The notes under the pieces are model-generated. The model was given only the letters and a program-made list of their open reading frames with translations. It was not told where the DNA came from and did not search any database. Below, piece after piece: positions 33,455 to 41,877 of a stretch of 64,000 nt of DNA. How positions within the stretch are numbered: the first letter of the stretch is position 1; each line of letters starts with the position of its first letter. The DNA is taken from NCBI RefSeq assembly GCF_023100945.1, contig NZ_CP064689.1, positions 8,786,001 through 8,850,000 on the forward strand, given 5' to 3'. Source of the DNA: Bradyrhizobium sp. 200 (GTDB lineage Bacteria; Pseudomonadota; Alphaproteobacteria; Rhizobiales; Xanthobacteraceae). Made by a program: the position numbers and the translations under genes.

Positions 33455-34302
33455 GCGATGGCCTTTCCGCGATGAGACAAGTACATGCCGACGGCGTTGC
33501 CGCCGAACACCCGCGATTGCGCGCACGCGTCGAGTCCAACCATCAATTGCTCGGCAGTCGAGATCCAGCGGCCATAGTCCGCCGCGAGATTGACCACCGG
33601 CCAGTCGCTGCCCCAGATCAGCCGCTCGGCGCCGAAGCAGGTCAGGAGGTGTTCGGCATAAGGCCGCAGATCGTCGACAGTCCAGTGGGCCGGCGCCTCG
33701 GTGACAAGGCCGGACAGTTTGCAGGCGACCTTCGGGAATTGCGCGACGGCGGTGATGTCGCTCCGCCATGCTGCACCAGCGCCACCCCCGATAGCGGGCT
33801 TGGCCGCGTGATCGATAACGACACGCAACTGCGGGTGCCGTTCGAGCACGGGAATGAGCCGTCGCAAATGCCGAGGCTTGAGCAGCGCATCGAACACCAG
33901 TTGATGCGCGATCATGGCGTCGAACGCGGACGCGAGCTGCGCGCGCGTGAGCCAATCATCGTCGGCTATGTCCTGCACCATCGGACGCAGACCGACGAGC
34001 AGCGGATCGGCGGCGAGACTTGCGATCGTGGCATCGGCGTCGGGCGCGGCAAACTCGGTCCAGCCGACCACGCCTGCAACGAACGCGGTCTTGTGCGCAA
34101 GATCGAGCAGGAAGGCAGTCTCGGCATGCGTCGGTGCGGCCTGCACCAGGATGCTGGCCGCAATTCCATGCGCGGCAAGATGTGGCGCCAGATCCTCGGG
34201 ATTGAAGTCGCGATAGATCGCGCCGAGCGCGGGCGTCAGCCACGCGTAGTCGCCGCGGGCCACGTGCCAGAAATGCTGATGCGCATCGATCCGTGGTGTC
34301 AT
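33448..34302 (-). CDS. Amidohydrolase-family lactonase, L-fuconolactonase-like
   Basis: A 284-residue metal-dependent hydrolase of the amidohydrolase_2 family. DAHQHFW (residues 6-12) supplies the first metal-site histidines, HLAAHGI and the VVIDHAAKP segment (about 175) follow, and WGSDWPVVN (about 240) gives the catalytic aspartate. The family includes L-fuconolactone, L-rhamnono-lactone and 2-pyrone-4,6-dicarboxylate hydrolases. Next to FucU and an aldo/keto reductase, a sugar lactonase is the most likely role: it would open the lactone made by the reductase acting as a dehydrogenase. ATG 34302 overlaps the reductase stop by 4 bases. Confidence 0.87.
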   Translation of the reverse strand: MTPRIDAHQHFWHVARGDYAWLTPALGAIYRDFNPEDLAPHLAAHGIAASILVQAAPTHAETAFLLDLAHKTAFVAGVVGWTEFAAPDADATIASLAADPLLVGLRPMVQDIADDDWLTRAQLASAFDAMIAHQLVFDALLKPRHLRRLIPVLERHPQLRVVIDHAAKPAIGGGAGAAWRSDITAVAQFPKVACKLSGLVTEAPAHWTVDDLRPYAEHLLTCFGAERLIWGSDWPVVNLAADYGRWISTAEQLMVGLDACAQSRVFGGNAVGMYLSHRGKAIAC

Positions 34303-35348
34303 GGCAGAACCGGAACCGGAACGTGAGACTCGAGCAATCCTTCCGCCTTGAGATCGGACCACAGGCCGGACGGAATTTTGCGCGACAGCGAAGCGATATT
34401 CCGGCGGATTTCCTGGTCCGACGTTGCCCCCAGCACGATGCTCGAAACAGCGGGATGGGCGAGCGGAAACTGCAGCGCCGCGTCGGCGAGCTTGGTGTCG
34501 TGTGCATGACACACGGCTTCGATCCGTTCGACGCGGGTCATGATCGCCGGCGGCGCCACGGCATAATTGTAATGCGCTCCGGGCCGCGCGCCGGTGGCGA
34601 GAATGCCGGAATTGAACACGCCTCCGAGCAGCACGCCCAGTCCCTTGCGCTCGGCTGTGGGCAGGAAGCCCTGCAGCGCCGGCTGCTCCAGCAACGAATA
34701 GCGCCCTGCCAGCAGCATGACGTCGAAATCGCCGGCCTCAGCGAAGCGAGCACACATCTCGGCTTCGTTGACGCCGACGCCGATGGCCGAAATCGCCTTC
34801 GCGCTGCGTAGCTGCTCGAGAGCACGATAGGCTCCGTCCATGGCCTCCTTGAAACGCCGCTCGATCGCGGCCGCGCCATGGGTCCAGACATCGACGTCAT
34901 GAATGAGAAGAATGTCGATGCGGTCGAGGCCGAGCCGCAGCAGCGACTGCTCGAACGAACGCATGGTGCCGTCATAGGAGTAATCGATCACCGCGGCGTG
35001 CGGCAGGCCGCCGACATATCCTGAACGGTCGGCCGACCCTTTCGACGGGTCCATCCAGCGGCCCACCTTGGTGGACAGCACGAAGCCATCGCGCGGATGA
35101 CTGCGCAGCGCGGTGCCGCAGCGGTGTTCGGCTAGGCCGTGGCCGTAGAGCGGGGCTGTATCGAACAGAGTGATGCCGGAATCGTGAGCCGTTGCCACCG
35201 CGCCGATGGCCACGCTCTCATCAAGACGCGCATAGAGGTCGCCGATCGGGGCCGCGCCGAACCCGATCGCGCTGACGTTCAACCCGGTGCGGCCGAGCGG
35301 CCGTATCGGCAGGCAATTATTGTCAGCGGTGGCCGGTGTTGCAGTCAA
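34299..35348 (-). CDS. Aldo/keto reductase, L-fucose/D-threo-aldose 1-dehydrogenase-like
   Basis: A 349-residue NAD(P)-dependent oxidoreductase. The TIM-barrel begins RPLGRTGLNVSAIGFG; the catalytic tetrad is visible as DTAPLYG (Asp, Tyr about residues 62-68), a lysine in STKVGRWMD and the IHDVD region. The cofactor end has SSIVLGAT. Length and the inserted segment with YDGTMRSFEQSLLRLG (about 126-141) match the D-threo-aldose/L-fucose dehydrogenase and pyridoxal dehydrogenase branch rather than the short AKRs. It likely oxidises the sugar to its lactone, which the next gene would hydrolyse. It overlaps the amidase gene by 4 bases. Confidence 0.85.
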   Translation of the reverse strand: MTATPATADNNCLPIRPLGRTGLNVSAIGFGAAPIGDLYARLDESVAIGAVATAHDSGITLFDTAPLYGHGLAEHRCGTALRSHPRDGFVLSTKVGRWMDPSKGSADRSGYVGGLPHAAVIDYSYDGTMRSFEQSLLRLGLDRIDILLIHDVDVWTHGAAAIERRFKEAMDGAYRALEQLRSAKAISAIGVGVNEAEMCARFAEAGDFDVMLLAGRYSLLEQPALQGFLPTAERKGLGVLLGGVFNSGILATGARPGAHYNYAVAPPAIMTRVERIEAVCHAHDTKLADAALQFPLAHPAVSSIVLGATSDQEIRRNIASLSRKIPSGLWSDLKAEGLLESHVPVPVLP

Positions 35349-36799
35349 AGCGCCATCGTCCCTGGTGGTGCCGGCGTCGAGGATCGCGGATCGATCGGTA
35401 CATGGGATAGGGCAATTTCGCGCTCGATCCAGGCGGCAAGATGAAAGAGATCGGCCTCGCGGCGCGGATGGGCGAGAATCTGGATGCCGATCGGCAGGCC
35501 CTTCGAGAAGCCGACCGGAACTGAAATCGCCGGGCAGCCGGTCAACGACCAGATCGCCGTGATCGAGATCCAGTCAAGATAGTTCGACAGCTTGCACCCC
35601 TCGAGTTCGGACAGGAACAGAGTCTCGACCGGAAACGGCATGGCCTGTGTCGCGGGACAGATCAGGAAGCGGTGCGTGTCGAGAAAGTCGATGGTGCGGC
35701 GGAACAGCTCGGCGCGATAACGCTCGGCAGCGGCAAGCGCAGCGCCGGCTTGATGCCGGCCGCGCTCGATATCCTCCATCACCGGCTTGGGAAACTGGCT
35801 GCGGTGTTCCGCCATGAACGGATCCCAAGCAGTGAGGAAGCTCGACCCGCGCAACGCCAGAAAAGCCTGCATGGCACCGGCGACATCGGGCGAATCCGTC
35901 GCAACCGCGATGCCGGCGCGTTCGAACAGGCGCACCAGTTCGGCCATGGCGATGCGGATGTCGCCGCCGATCGGCAGTTCGCCGAGATCGACCGACACCG
36001 CGAGCCGGTCCGGTTTATGCGGCGATGCCGCCGCATCGAGAAACGGCGGCTCAGAGTTTGGCGACGTCAGCGGATCGCCCGGATCGAAGCCGATCATGGC
36101 ATCGAACATCAAGGCGAGATCGTTGACATCGCGGGCCATCGGGCCTTCGACCGCCATGGTATCGAACGGATTGGCGAGGCGCTTGCGCGGCACCCGGCCC
36201 GGCGTCGGCCGCAGTCCGGTGACATTGCAGAACGCCGCCGGAATCCGCAGGCTGCCGCCGAGATCATTGCCGTGCGCGAGCCACGTCTCGCCGGTAGCAA
36301 GGGCCACCGCCGCGCCGCCCGATGATCCGCCGCATGTGAGACGGGTGTCGTAGGGATTCCGTGTGGTGCCGTGCACAGCGTTGGTCGTCTGGGCGCCGCC
36401 GAGTTCCGACAGATTGGATTTGCCGAGCACGATAGCGCCGTTGGATTCGAGTTTCGCGACAGTACGGTCCGAAACCTCGGCGATCCGCGTCTTGAAGATT
36501 GGCGTCCCGCCGGTGGTCCGGACGCCGCCGACGTCATTGTTGTCCTTGACGACGATCGGCAGTCCGCCCAGCAGTGTTTTTTGCCCTGCCTGACGCGCCC
36601 TGTCGGCGGCCTGCGCCTGCGCGCGGGCGCGCTCCAGACACAGCGTCGGCAGCGCATTGACCGCAGGTTCGACGGTGGCTATCCGCCGGGCCGCAGCGTC
36701 GACGAGTTCGACCGACGTCACCTCGCCGCTGACAAGCAGCCGATGCGCGGCCAGCGCGCCGAGCTTGATGAGATCTTCAAACATCGGCGTCCTCGGCAT
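35345..36799 (-). CDS. Amidase (amidase-signature family)
   Basis: A 484-residue amide hydrolase of the Ser-cisSer-Lys class. The triad is visible: Lys85 in VVKDNNDVGG, Ser159/160 in CGGSSGGAAVALATG, and Ser183 in NDLGGSLR. Relatives act on indoleacetamide, other aryl amides or peptide amides. ATG 36799 overlaps the LacI gene end; ATG 36784 is an alternative start five codons later. An amidase inside a sugar-oxidation unit is unusual and hints that the imported compound carries an amide (for example a glycosyl amide or N-acyl sugar), which is inference. Confidence 0.9.
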   Translation of the reverse strand: MPRTPMFEDLIKLGALAAHRLLVSGEVTSVELVDAAARRIATVEPAVNALPTLCLERARAQAQAADRARQAGQKTLLGGLPIVVKDNNDVGGVRTTGGTPIFKTRIAEVSDRTVAKLESNGAIVLGKSNLSELGGAQTTNAVHGTTRNPYDTRLTCGGSSGGAAVALATGETWLAHGNDLGGSLRIPAAFCNVTGLRPTPGRVPRKRLANPFDTMAVEGPMARDVNDLALMFDAMIGFDPGDPLTSPNSEPPFLDAAASPHKPDRLAVSVDLGELPIGGDIRIAMAELVRLFERAGIAVATDSPDVAGAMQAFLALRGSSFLTAWDPFMAEHRSQFPKPVMEDIERGRHQAGAALAAAERYRAELFRRTIDFLDTHRFLICPATQAMPFPVETLFLSELEGCKLSNYLDWISITAIWSLTGCPAISVPVGFSKGLPIGIQILAHPRREADLFHLAAWIEREIALSHVPIDPRSSTPAPPGTMAL

Positions 36800-37814
36800 T
36801 GAGCGTTGACGCGGGAGCAGCGCAGGACTTTCGGACCATCAACCGCGGCTCCATGACGGTGGTGGTTCCAGGACCGAGACGGGTGCCGGCAATGCGCTGG
36901 GCCAGCAGATCGAGCGCGGTCTCGCCCATGGAGCGAACCGGTTGCGCGACCATGGTGAGACGCGGGGCGACGGCCTCCGCCCAGGGAAGATCGTCGATGC
37001 CGATAATCGAAATATCGTCGGGACAATTGAGGCTGAGTTCGGCGGTGGCGCGTAGCACGCCGATGGTCATCAGGTTGTTGGCCGTGAAGATCGCGGTCGG
37101 TCTTTGGTCGCTGCGCAACAGCTGAAGCGCGGCTTCATAAGCAGACTGCTCGCGAAAACCGGCGTCCCTCACCAGGGTGGGCTCGAGCGCAAGGCCGGCC
37201 GCGAGCAGCGCTTCCCGGTAGCCCTGCAGACGATCGGCGGCGGTGCGGACCGTCTTCGGGCCATTGATCAGCGCGATGCGCCGATGGCCGCAGCCGATCG
37301 CATAGGAAGTCGCCTCATAAGCGGCGCGGTGATTGTTGAGCACTACGGCGTCGTAGCCGAGCCCTTCCATGGCGCGGTCGACCAGCACGACCGGAATTTC
37401 GAGTGCGGCGAGCAAGGCCGCGCGGTTCATTGATGCGGTGCCCGTCGGTGCAAGGATGAGGCCGTCGATACGCTGCGAACGCAGCATCCGCAAATGGGTT
37501 TCTTCGCGCTCGGTGATCTCGTTTGAATTGCACAGGATGACGGAGAAGCCGCGCACGGCGGCGGCAAGCTCAATGGCCTCGAACAGTTCGGAAAAAAACG
37601 GATTGGTGATGTCGCCGACGATCAGGCCCAGTAGCCCGCTGGATCGCTTGCGCAGGCTGCGCGCGGCCGCATCGGGTGCATAGCCGAGCTTGTCGACCGC
37701 GGCCCGCACCCGCGCCAAGAGCTCGGGGCTGACCCTGGCCGGATTGTTGAGAACGTTGGAGACGGTGGCCATTGACACGCTTGCGAGCTGGGCCACGTCG
37801 CGGATGGTCGCCAT
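36777..37814 (-). CDS. LacI-family transcriptional regulator
   Basis: A 345-residue DNA-binding regulator. The LacI helix-turn-helix is at the N-terminus (TIRDVAQLASVSMATVSNVL, residues 3-22, then the hinge helix near SLRKRSSG), followed by the periplasmic-binding-protein-like sensor domain. ATG 37814 gives the canonical N-terminus; the open frame upstream to 37883 is rejected. It heads the minus-strand catabolic unit and faces the ABC transporter operon. Two copies of a CG-centred operator-like sequence lie in the divergent region, so it probably controls both units and its own expression, released by the imported sugar or a product. Confidence 0.92.
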   Translation of the reverse strand: MATIRDVAQLASVSMATVSNVLNNPARVSPELLARVRAAVDKLGYAPDAAARSLRKRSSGLLGLIVGDITNPFFSELFEAIELAAAVRGFSVILCNSNEITEREETHLRMLRSQRIDGLILAPTGTASMNRAALLAALEIPVVLVDRAMEGLGYDAVVLNNHRAAYEATSYAIGCGHRRIALINGPKTVRTAADRLQGYREALLAAGLALEPTLVRDAGFREQSAYEAALQLLRSDQRPTAIFTANNLMTIGVLRATAELSLNCPDDISIIGIDDLPWAEAVAPRLTMVAQPVRSMGETALDLLAQRIAGTRLGPGTTTVMEPRLMVRKSCAAPASTLNAEDADV

Positions 37815-37825
37815 TCGGCGCCTCT

Positions 37826-37839
37826 TTGAAACGATAAAA
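37826..37839. promoter_or_regulatory. LacI-type operator-like site 1
   Basis: TTGAAACGATAAAA, 11 bases upstream of the regulator start. It repeats the first 11 bases of site 2 exactly and keeps the left half and the central CG of a LacI-family palindrome; the right half is degenerate. Its position suits autorepression. Confidence 0.6.
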
Positions 37840-37924
37840 TTCAGAGAATCACATTTCTTCATTATGCTCAAGTTCGCAAGCAAAATATGGGCTTGATACC
37901 ACTCCTGATCTATGGAACATTAAA

Positions 37925-37938
37925 TTGAAACGATACAA
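37925..37938. promoter_or_regulatory. LacI-type operator-like site 2
   Basis: TTGAAACGATACAA fits the dyad TTGnAnCGnTnCAA with the central CG that is typical of LacI-family operators. It lies 71 bases before the first permease gene. Spacing to site 1 is 99 bases, compatible with looping. Recognition by the adjacent regulator is inferred. Confidence 0.65.
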
Positions 37939-38009
37939 AATATGATCGATCGGCAGGAGGGAGCGTTGGCTCACAGCAGCGGCGCGGGTGCGATAACGGT
38001 GGTCCGGCC

Positions 38010-38951
38010 ATGACCGGCTACGCGCTTCGCCGTGTGCTCTCCACCGTGCCGGTCTTTATTTTCGTGGCGCTGTTTGTGTTCTTCCTGCTGCGCATCACGC
38101 CCGGCGATCCGGCCATCGTGATTGCCGGCGACCAGGCGACCTCGGCGCAGATCGAAACGATTCGCGAGCAGCTCGGGCTCAATCGACCCCTGGTCGATCA
38201 GTTGCTCGCATGGGCCGGCCAGTTGCTGCGCGGCGATCTCGGACGTTCGGTGTTTTCCGATATCCCGGTCACCCGTCTGATCGGCCAGCGGCTGGAACCG
38301 ACAGCGATGCTGGCGCTGGTTGCGATCTTGTTTGCGATCGCGATCGCGCTGCCGCTCGGCACGCTGGCTGCGGTGCGCGCCGGCGGCCTTGCCGATCGCG
38401 TCGTGATGGCCTTCGCGGTGCTCGGCTTTTCCTCGCCGGTGTTCGTGATCGCGTTTCTGCTGGTCTACCTGTTCGCACTTACTCTCGGCTGGTTTCCGAC
38501 CCAGGGCTATGTGCCGCTGTCGCAAGGCACCTTTGCCTGCCTGCATAGCCTGATCCTGCCGGGTGTCGCGCTGGCGCTGCTGTATGCCTCGCTGCTGGCG
38601 CGAGTAACGCGCGCGAGCCTGCTCGAAGTGCTGTCGGAAGATTACATTCGCACTGCGACCGCCAAGGGGCTGACGCCGGCGTGCATCACCATCCGCCACG
38701 CGTTAAGCAATGCCGCTGTCCCGATCGTCACGGTGATCGGCATCGGGATGGCCGCGCTGCTCGGCGGCGTGGTCGTGACCGAAACCGTGTTCAATATTCC
38801 GGGGCTTGGACGGCTCGCCACCGACGCCATTCAGCGCCGCGACTATCCGGTGGTGCAGGGCCTGATCCTGGTGTTCTCCTCGGTGTATGTCGTGATCAAT
38901 CTCCTGGTCGATCTTAGCTACGTGTTGTTCGATCCGCGGGTCCGGTACTGA
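38010..38951 (+). CDS. Oligopeptide-type ABC permease (DppB class)
   Basis: A 313-residue inner-membrane permease of the dipeptide/nickel/oligopeptide class with about six membrane segments. The first (residues 9-30) is followed by the periplasmic loop with DPAIVIAGDQAT and IREQLGLNRPL typical of DppB, and the ATPase-contact (EAA-like) loop is near DYIRTATAKGL (about 210). The ribosome site is weak. It starts the five-gene transporter operon, whose last cistron is the receptor. Members of this class also carry glycosides and other sugar conjugates, which fits the sugar genes on the opposite strand. Confidence 0.92.
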   Translation: MTGYALRRVLSTVPVFIFVALFVFFLLRITPGDPAIVIAGDQATSAQIETIREQLGLNRPLVDQLLAWAGQLLRGDLGRSVFSDIPVTRLIGQRLEPTAMLALVAILFAIAIALPLGTLAAVRAGGLADRVVMAFAVLGFSSPVFVIAFLLVYLFALTLGWFPTQGYVPLSQGTFACLHSLILPGVALALLYASLLARVTRASLLEVLSEDYIRTATAKGLTPACITIRHALSNAAVPIVTVIGIGMAALLGGVVVTETVFNIPGLGRLATDAIQRRDYPVVQGLILVFSSVYVVINLLVDLSYVLFDPRVRY

Positions 38952-39838
38952 TGTCGATGGCAGGCACCGTGACCGATACGGCTGCCGCCGTGCCCAATCG
39001 CCTCAGCGCCGTTCGTAGGATCGCGTCGTTCCTCGCGAAACATCCGGTGATCCTGATCGGGGGCGCGGTGCTGCTGCTGTTCATCTTAATTGCACTGCTG
39101 GCGCCGTTGGTGCTGCCGGATCCGACGCGGCTCAATCCAGTGCAGCGCCTGCGCACGCCGAGCCTGCAGAACCTGTTCGGCACCGATCAATTCGGACGCT
39201 CGACGCTGTCGCGGACGCTGAACGGCACGCGGATCTCGCTGACAGTCGGCATTCTTGTGGCAGTAGTGACGACTGCGGTCGGTCTTCTGTTCGGTCTGGT
39301 TGCGGGGTTTTTGCGTCGGATCGATAATGTCATCATGCGGTTGATGGACGGCATCATGGCGATCCCCGGCATTCTGCTGGCGATCGCTTTGATGTCATTG
39401 TTCGGCTCCAGCATCCAGAATGTGGTGGTGGCGATCAGCATTGCCGAAATCCCGCGCATGGCCCGCATCGTGCGCAGCTCGGTACTGGTGATCCGCGAGC
39501 AGCCCTATGTGGAAGCAGCCGTCACCAACGGGACCAAGCTGTCCCGTCTGCTGTGGCGACACGTGCTGCCCAATATCGCCGCGCCGGTCATCGTGCAGGC
39601 GACTTATGTATTCGCCTCGGCCATGATCGTGGAATCGGTGCTGTCGTTCCTCGGCGCCGGCACGCCGCCGACGATTCCGAGTTGGGGCAACATGCTGGCG
39701 GAGGGCCGTCAATATCTGCAGCGCGCGCCGTGGATGATCGCATTCCCGGGCGCTTGCCTCGCGCTGCTGGTGCTCACCGTCAATGTGCTCGGCGACGCCC
39801 TGCGCGATGCGCTCGACCCGCGTCTGTCACGGCGCTAG
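38951..39838 (+). CDS. Oligopeptide-type ABC permease (DppC class)
   Basis: A 295-residue partner permease. DppC features are the N-terminal extension, the first membrane segment (about 32-53), then LNPVQRLRTPSLQNLFGTDQ with the FGTDQFGRS motif (residues 76-84), and the contact loop EAAVTNGTKLSRLLWRHVLP (about 177). Its ATG shares a base with the DppB stop. It forms the channel with the DppB-type subunit. Confidence 0.93.
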   Translation: MSMAGTVTDTAAAVPNRLSAVRRIASFLAKHPVILIGGAVLLLFILIALLAPLVLPDPTRLNPVQRLRTPSLQNLFGTDQFGRSTLSRTLNGTRISLTVGILVAVVTTAVGLLFGLVAGFLRRIDNVIMRLMDGIMAIPGILLAIALMSLFGSSIQNVVVAISIAEIPRMARIVRSSVLVIREQPYVEAAVTNGTKLSRLLWRHVLPNIAAPVIVQATYVFASAMIVESVLSFLGAGTPPTIPSWGNMLAEGRQYLQRAPWMIAFPGACLALLVLTVNVLGDALRDALDPRLSRR

Positions 39839-39841
39839 GAG

Positions 39842-40861
39842 ATGGCGATGCAGCAGCCAGTGCTCTCGGTGGAACAGCTCAACGTCTCGGTGCAGACCGC
39901 AAACGGCTGGTGCCCGATCGTCCGCGATCTGTCGATCGAGGTGGCGGCTGGCGAAACGCTATGCCTCGTCGGCGAATCCGGCTGCGGCAAGAGTCTGACG
40001 GCGCTTGCGGTCATGCGGCTGTTGCCGCGTGGCGCGCGCATCGACGGCGGGCGGATACGTCTTGGCGGTGTCGACCTTGCCGCGCTGGACGAGCCCGCGC
40101 TGCGCAACGTGCGGGGACGGGACCTCGCGATGATCTTCCAGGAGCCGATGACGTCGCTCAATCCGGTCATGACAATCGGTGAGCAGATTACCGAAGGCGT
40201 CCAACGCCATGAAAGCGTGTCGTCCGCCGCGGCACGCGCCCGCGCGCTCGAACTGTTCAACAAGGTGCGGATTCCCGATCCGCAACGCAGGCTTGCCGCC
40301 TATCCGCATCAGCTGTCCGGCGGTATGCGCCAGCGCGTGATGATTGCAATGGCGCTGGCCTGCCGGCCCAAACTGTTGCTTGCCGACGAGCCGACGACGG
40401 CGCTCGACGTGACCATTCAGGCGCAGATCCTGGAAATGATGGCGGAGCTGCGCGCCGAGATCGGAACTGCGATCGTCTTCATCACCCACGATCTCGGCGT
40501 GGTGGCCGAGATTGCCGATCGCGTCGCCGTTCTCTATGCCGGCAAGATCGTCGAGCAGACCGACGTGGTGTCGCTGTTCGACAATGCCTGCCATCCCTAT
40601 ACGCGCGGCCTGATGCGCTCGATCCCGCGGCTGTCCCGGCAGGCAGGCGGCGCGGTGGTCGATCGGCTGACCGAGATCAAGGGCACCGTGCCGGCGCCGA
40701 CTGCGGTTCCGGCCGGTTGCGCCTTCTCGCCGCGTTGCGCTTCGGCAACCGAGCAGTGCGCCGCGGAGCCGTTCGCCGAGCCGCTTGCACCGTCGCATCT
40801 GGTGGCCTGCTGGCATCCGGAGACGGCTGCCGTCGCGGCAAATGCCGGGGGGGCGCGATGA
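39842..40861 (+). CDS. Oligopeptide-type ABC ATPase (DppD class)
   Basis: A 339-residue ATP-binding subunit. Walker A is GESGCGKS (about 42-49), signature LSGGMRQR (about 158), and Walker [10 protein letters not shown] (about 178). The C-terminal oligopeptide-transporter extension has the cysteine pattern CAFSPRC...C...C (about 298-330), which in DppD/OppD proteins can bind an iron-sulfur cluster. The start is 39842 or the next ATG at 39848. Its stop overlaps the next ATPase start by 4 bases. Confidence 0.93.
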   Translation: MAMQQPVLSVEQLNVSVQTANGWCPIVRDLSIEVAAGETLCLVGESGCGKSLTALAVMRLLPRGARIDGGRIRLGGVDLAALDEPALRNVRGRDLAMIFQEPMTSLNPVMTIGEQITEGVQRHESVSSAAARARALELFNKVRIPDPQRRLAAYPHQLSGGMRQRVMIAMALACRPKLLLADEPTTALDVTIQAQILEMMAELRAEIGTAIVFITHDLGVVAEIADRVAVLYAGKIVEQTDVVSLFDNACHPYTRGLMRSIPRLSRQAGGAVVDRLTEIKGTVPAPTAVPAGCAFSPRCASATEQCAAEPFAEPLAPSHLVACWHPETAAVAANAGGAR

Positions 40862-41844
40862 CAGCTGTGCTCGAGGTCGATCGGCTGACCAAGCACTTTA
40901 CGTTTCGCCGCGGTCTGTTCGGCGAAGGGGCGGTTCGCGCCGTCGATGGCGTCACGTTTTCGCTGGCGCAGGGCGAGACGCTGGCGCTGGTCGGCGAATC
41001 CGGCTGCGGCAAGTCCACGGTGGCGCGGCTGGTGCTTCGGCTGACCGATCCGACGTCGGGCACCATCCATCTGAGGGGTGAAGACGTCACGCGCATGGCA
41101 GGCGAAAGCCTGCGCCGGGCCCGCCGCAACGTGCAACTGGTTTTTCAGGATCCGTTCGCCTCGCTTAACCCGCGCATGACCGCGCGCCAGATCGTCGCCG
41201 AGCCCATGATCAACTACGGCGCGGTCGATGACGCCGCGTTCGGCCGCCGGATCGAAACGCTGTTCGATTGCGTTGGGCTGGCGCGACATCAATGGGACCG
41301 TTTTCCGCACGAATTCTCCGGCGGCCAGCGACAGCGCCTCGGCATCGCGCGCGCACTGGCGCTCAATCCTGCAGTGCTCGTCGCGGACGAGCCGGTCGCG
41401 GCGCTCGACGTGTCGATCCAGGCGCAGATCCTCAATTTGCTGGCCGACCTCAAGCGCGACCTGGGGCTGGCTTACCTGTTTATCAGCCACGACCTGAGTG
41501 TCGTGGAATTCATCAGCACTACGGTTGCGGTGATGTATCTCGGCACCATCATCGAAATCGCCTCCCGCGATGCGTTCTTCAAAAATCCGCGGCATCCCTA
41601 TGCACGGGCCCTGCTGGACTCTGTTCCTGTCACCCATCCGAGCCGGCGCGGCCGGCGTGCATTGCTGCAGGGTGAGATTCCGAGCGCCAGCGCGCTACCG
41701 TCCGGGTGCCGATTTCGAACGCGGTGTCCAATGGCGACGGCGATCTGTGCCGAGCGGCCGCCGCCGCTCGAGGAGAAAGCCGACGGTCATCGGGTGGCTT
41801 GCCACCATGTCGAGCGGCACGCATCCGCACCAGCCGATCAATGA
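40858..41844 (+). CDS. Oligopeptide-type ABC ATPase (DppF class)
   Basis: A 328-residue second ATPase. Walker A is GESGCGKST (about 45), the signature FSGGQRQRLGIARAL (about 155), and Walker B VLVADEPVAALD (about 175). The C-terminal extension has CRFRTRCPMA and further cysteines as in DppF/OppF. ATG 40858 lies in an ATGA overlap with the preceding gene; an open extension upstream to 40717 is in the other ATPase's coding region and is rejected. Confidence 0.93.
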   Translation: MTAVLEVDRLTKHFTFRRGLFGEGAVRAVDGVTFSLAQGETLALVGESGCGKSTVARLVLRLTDPTSGTIHLRGEDVTRMAGESLRRARRNVQLVFQDPFASLNPRMTARQIVAEPMINYGAVDDAAFGRRIETLFDCVGLARHQWDRFPHEFSGGQRQRLGIARALALNPAVLVADEPVAALDVSIQAQILNLLADLKRDLGLAYLFISHDLSVVEFISTTVAVMYLGTIIEIASRDAFFKNPRHPYARALLDSVPVTHPSRRGRRALLQGEIPSASALPSGCRFRTRCPMATAICAERPPPLEEKADGHRVACHHVERHASAPADQ

Positions 41845-41877
41845 AAATGACAATGTCGTGTAAGGGGAGAAACCATA

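Noticed and set aside
33455..33955. N-terminal extension of the FucU frame
   Set aside because: It lies antisense-like within the lactonase gene in another frame; the canonical FucU start is ATG 33454.
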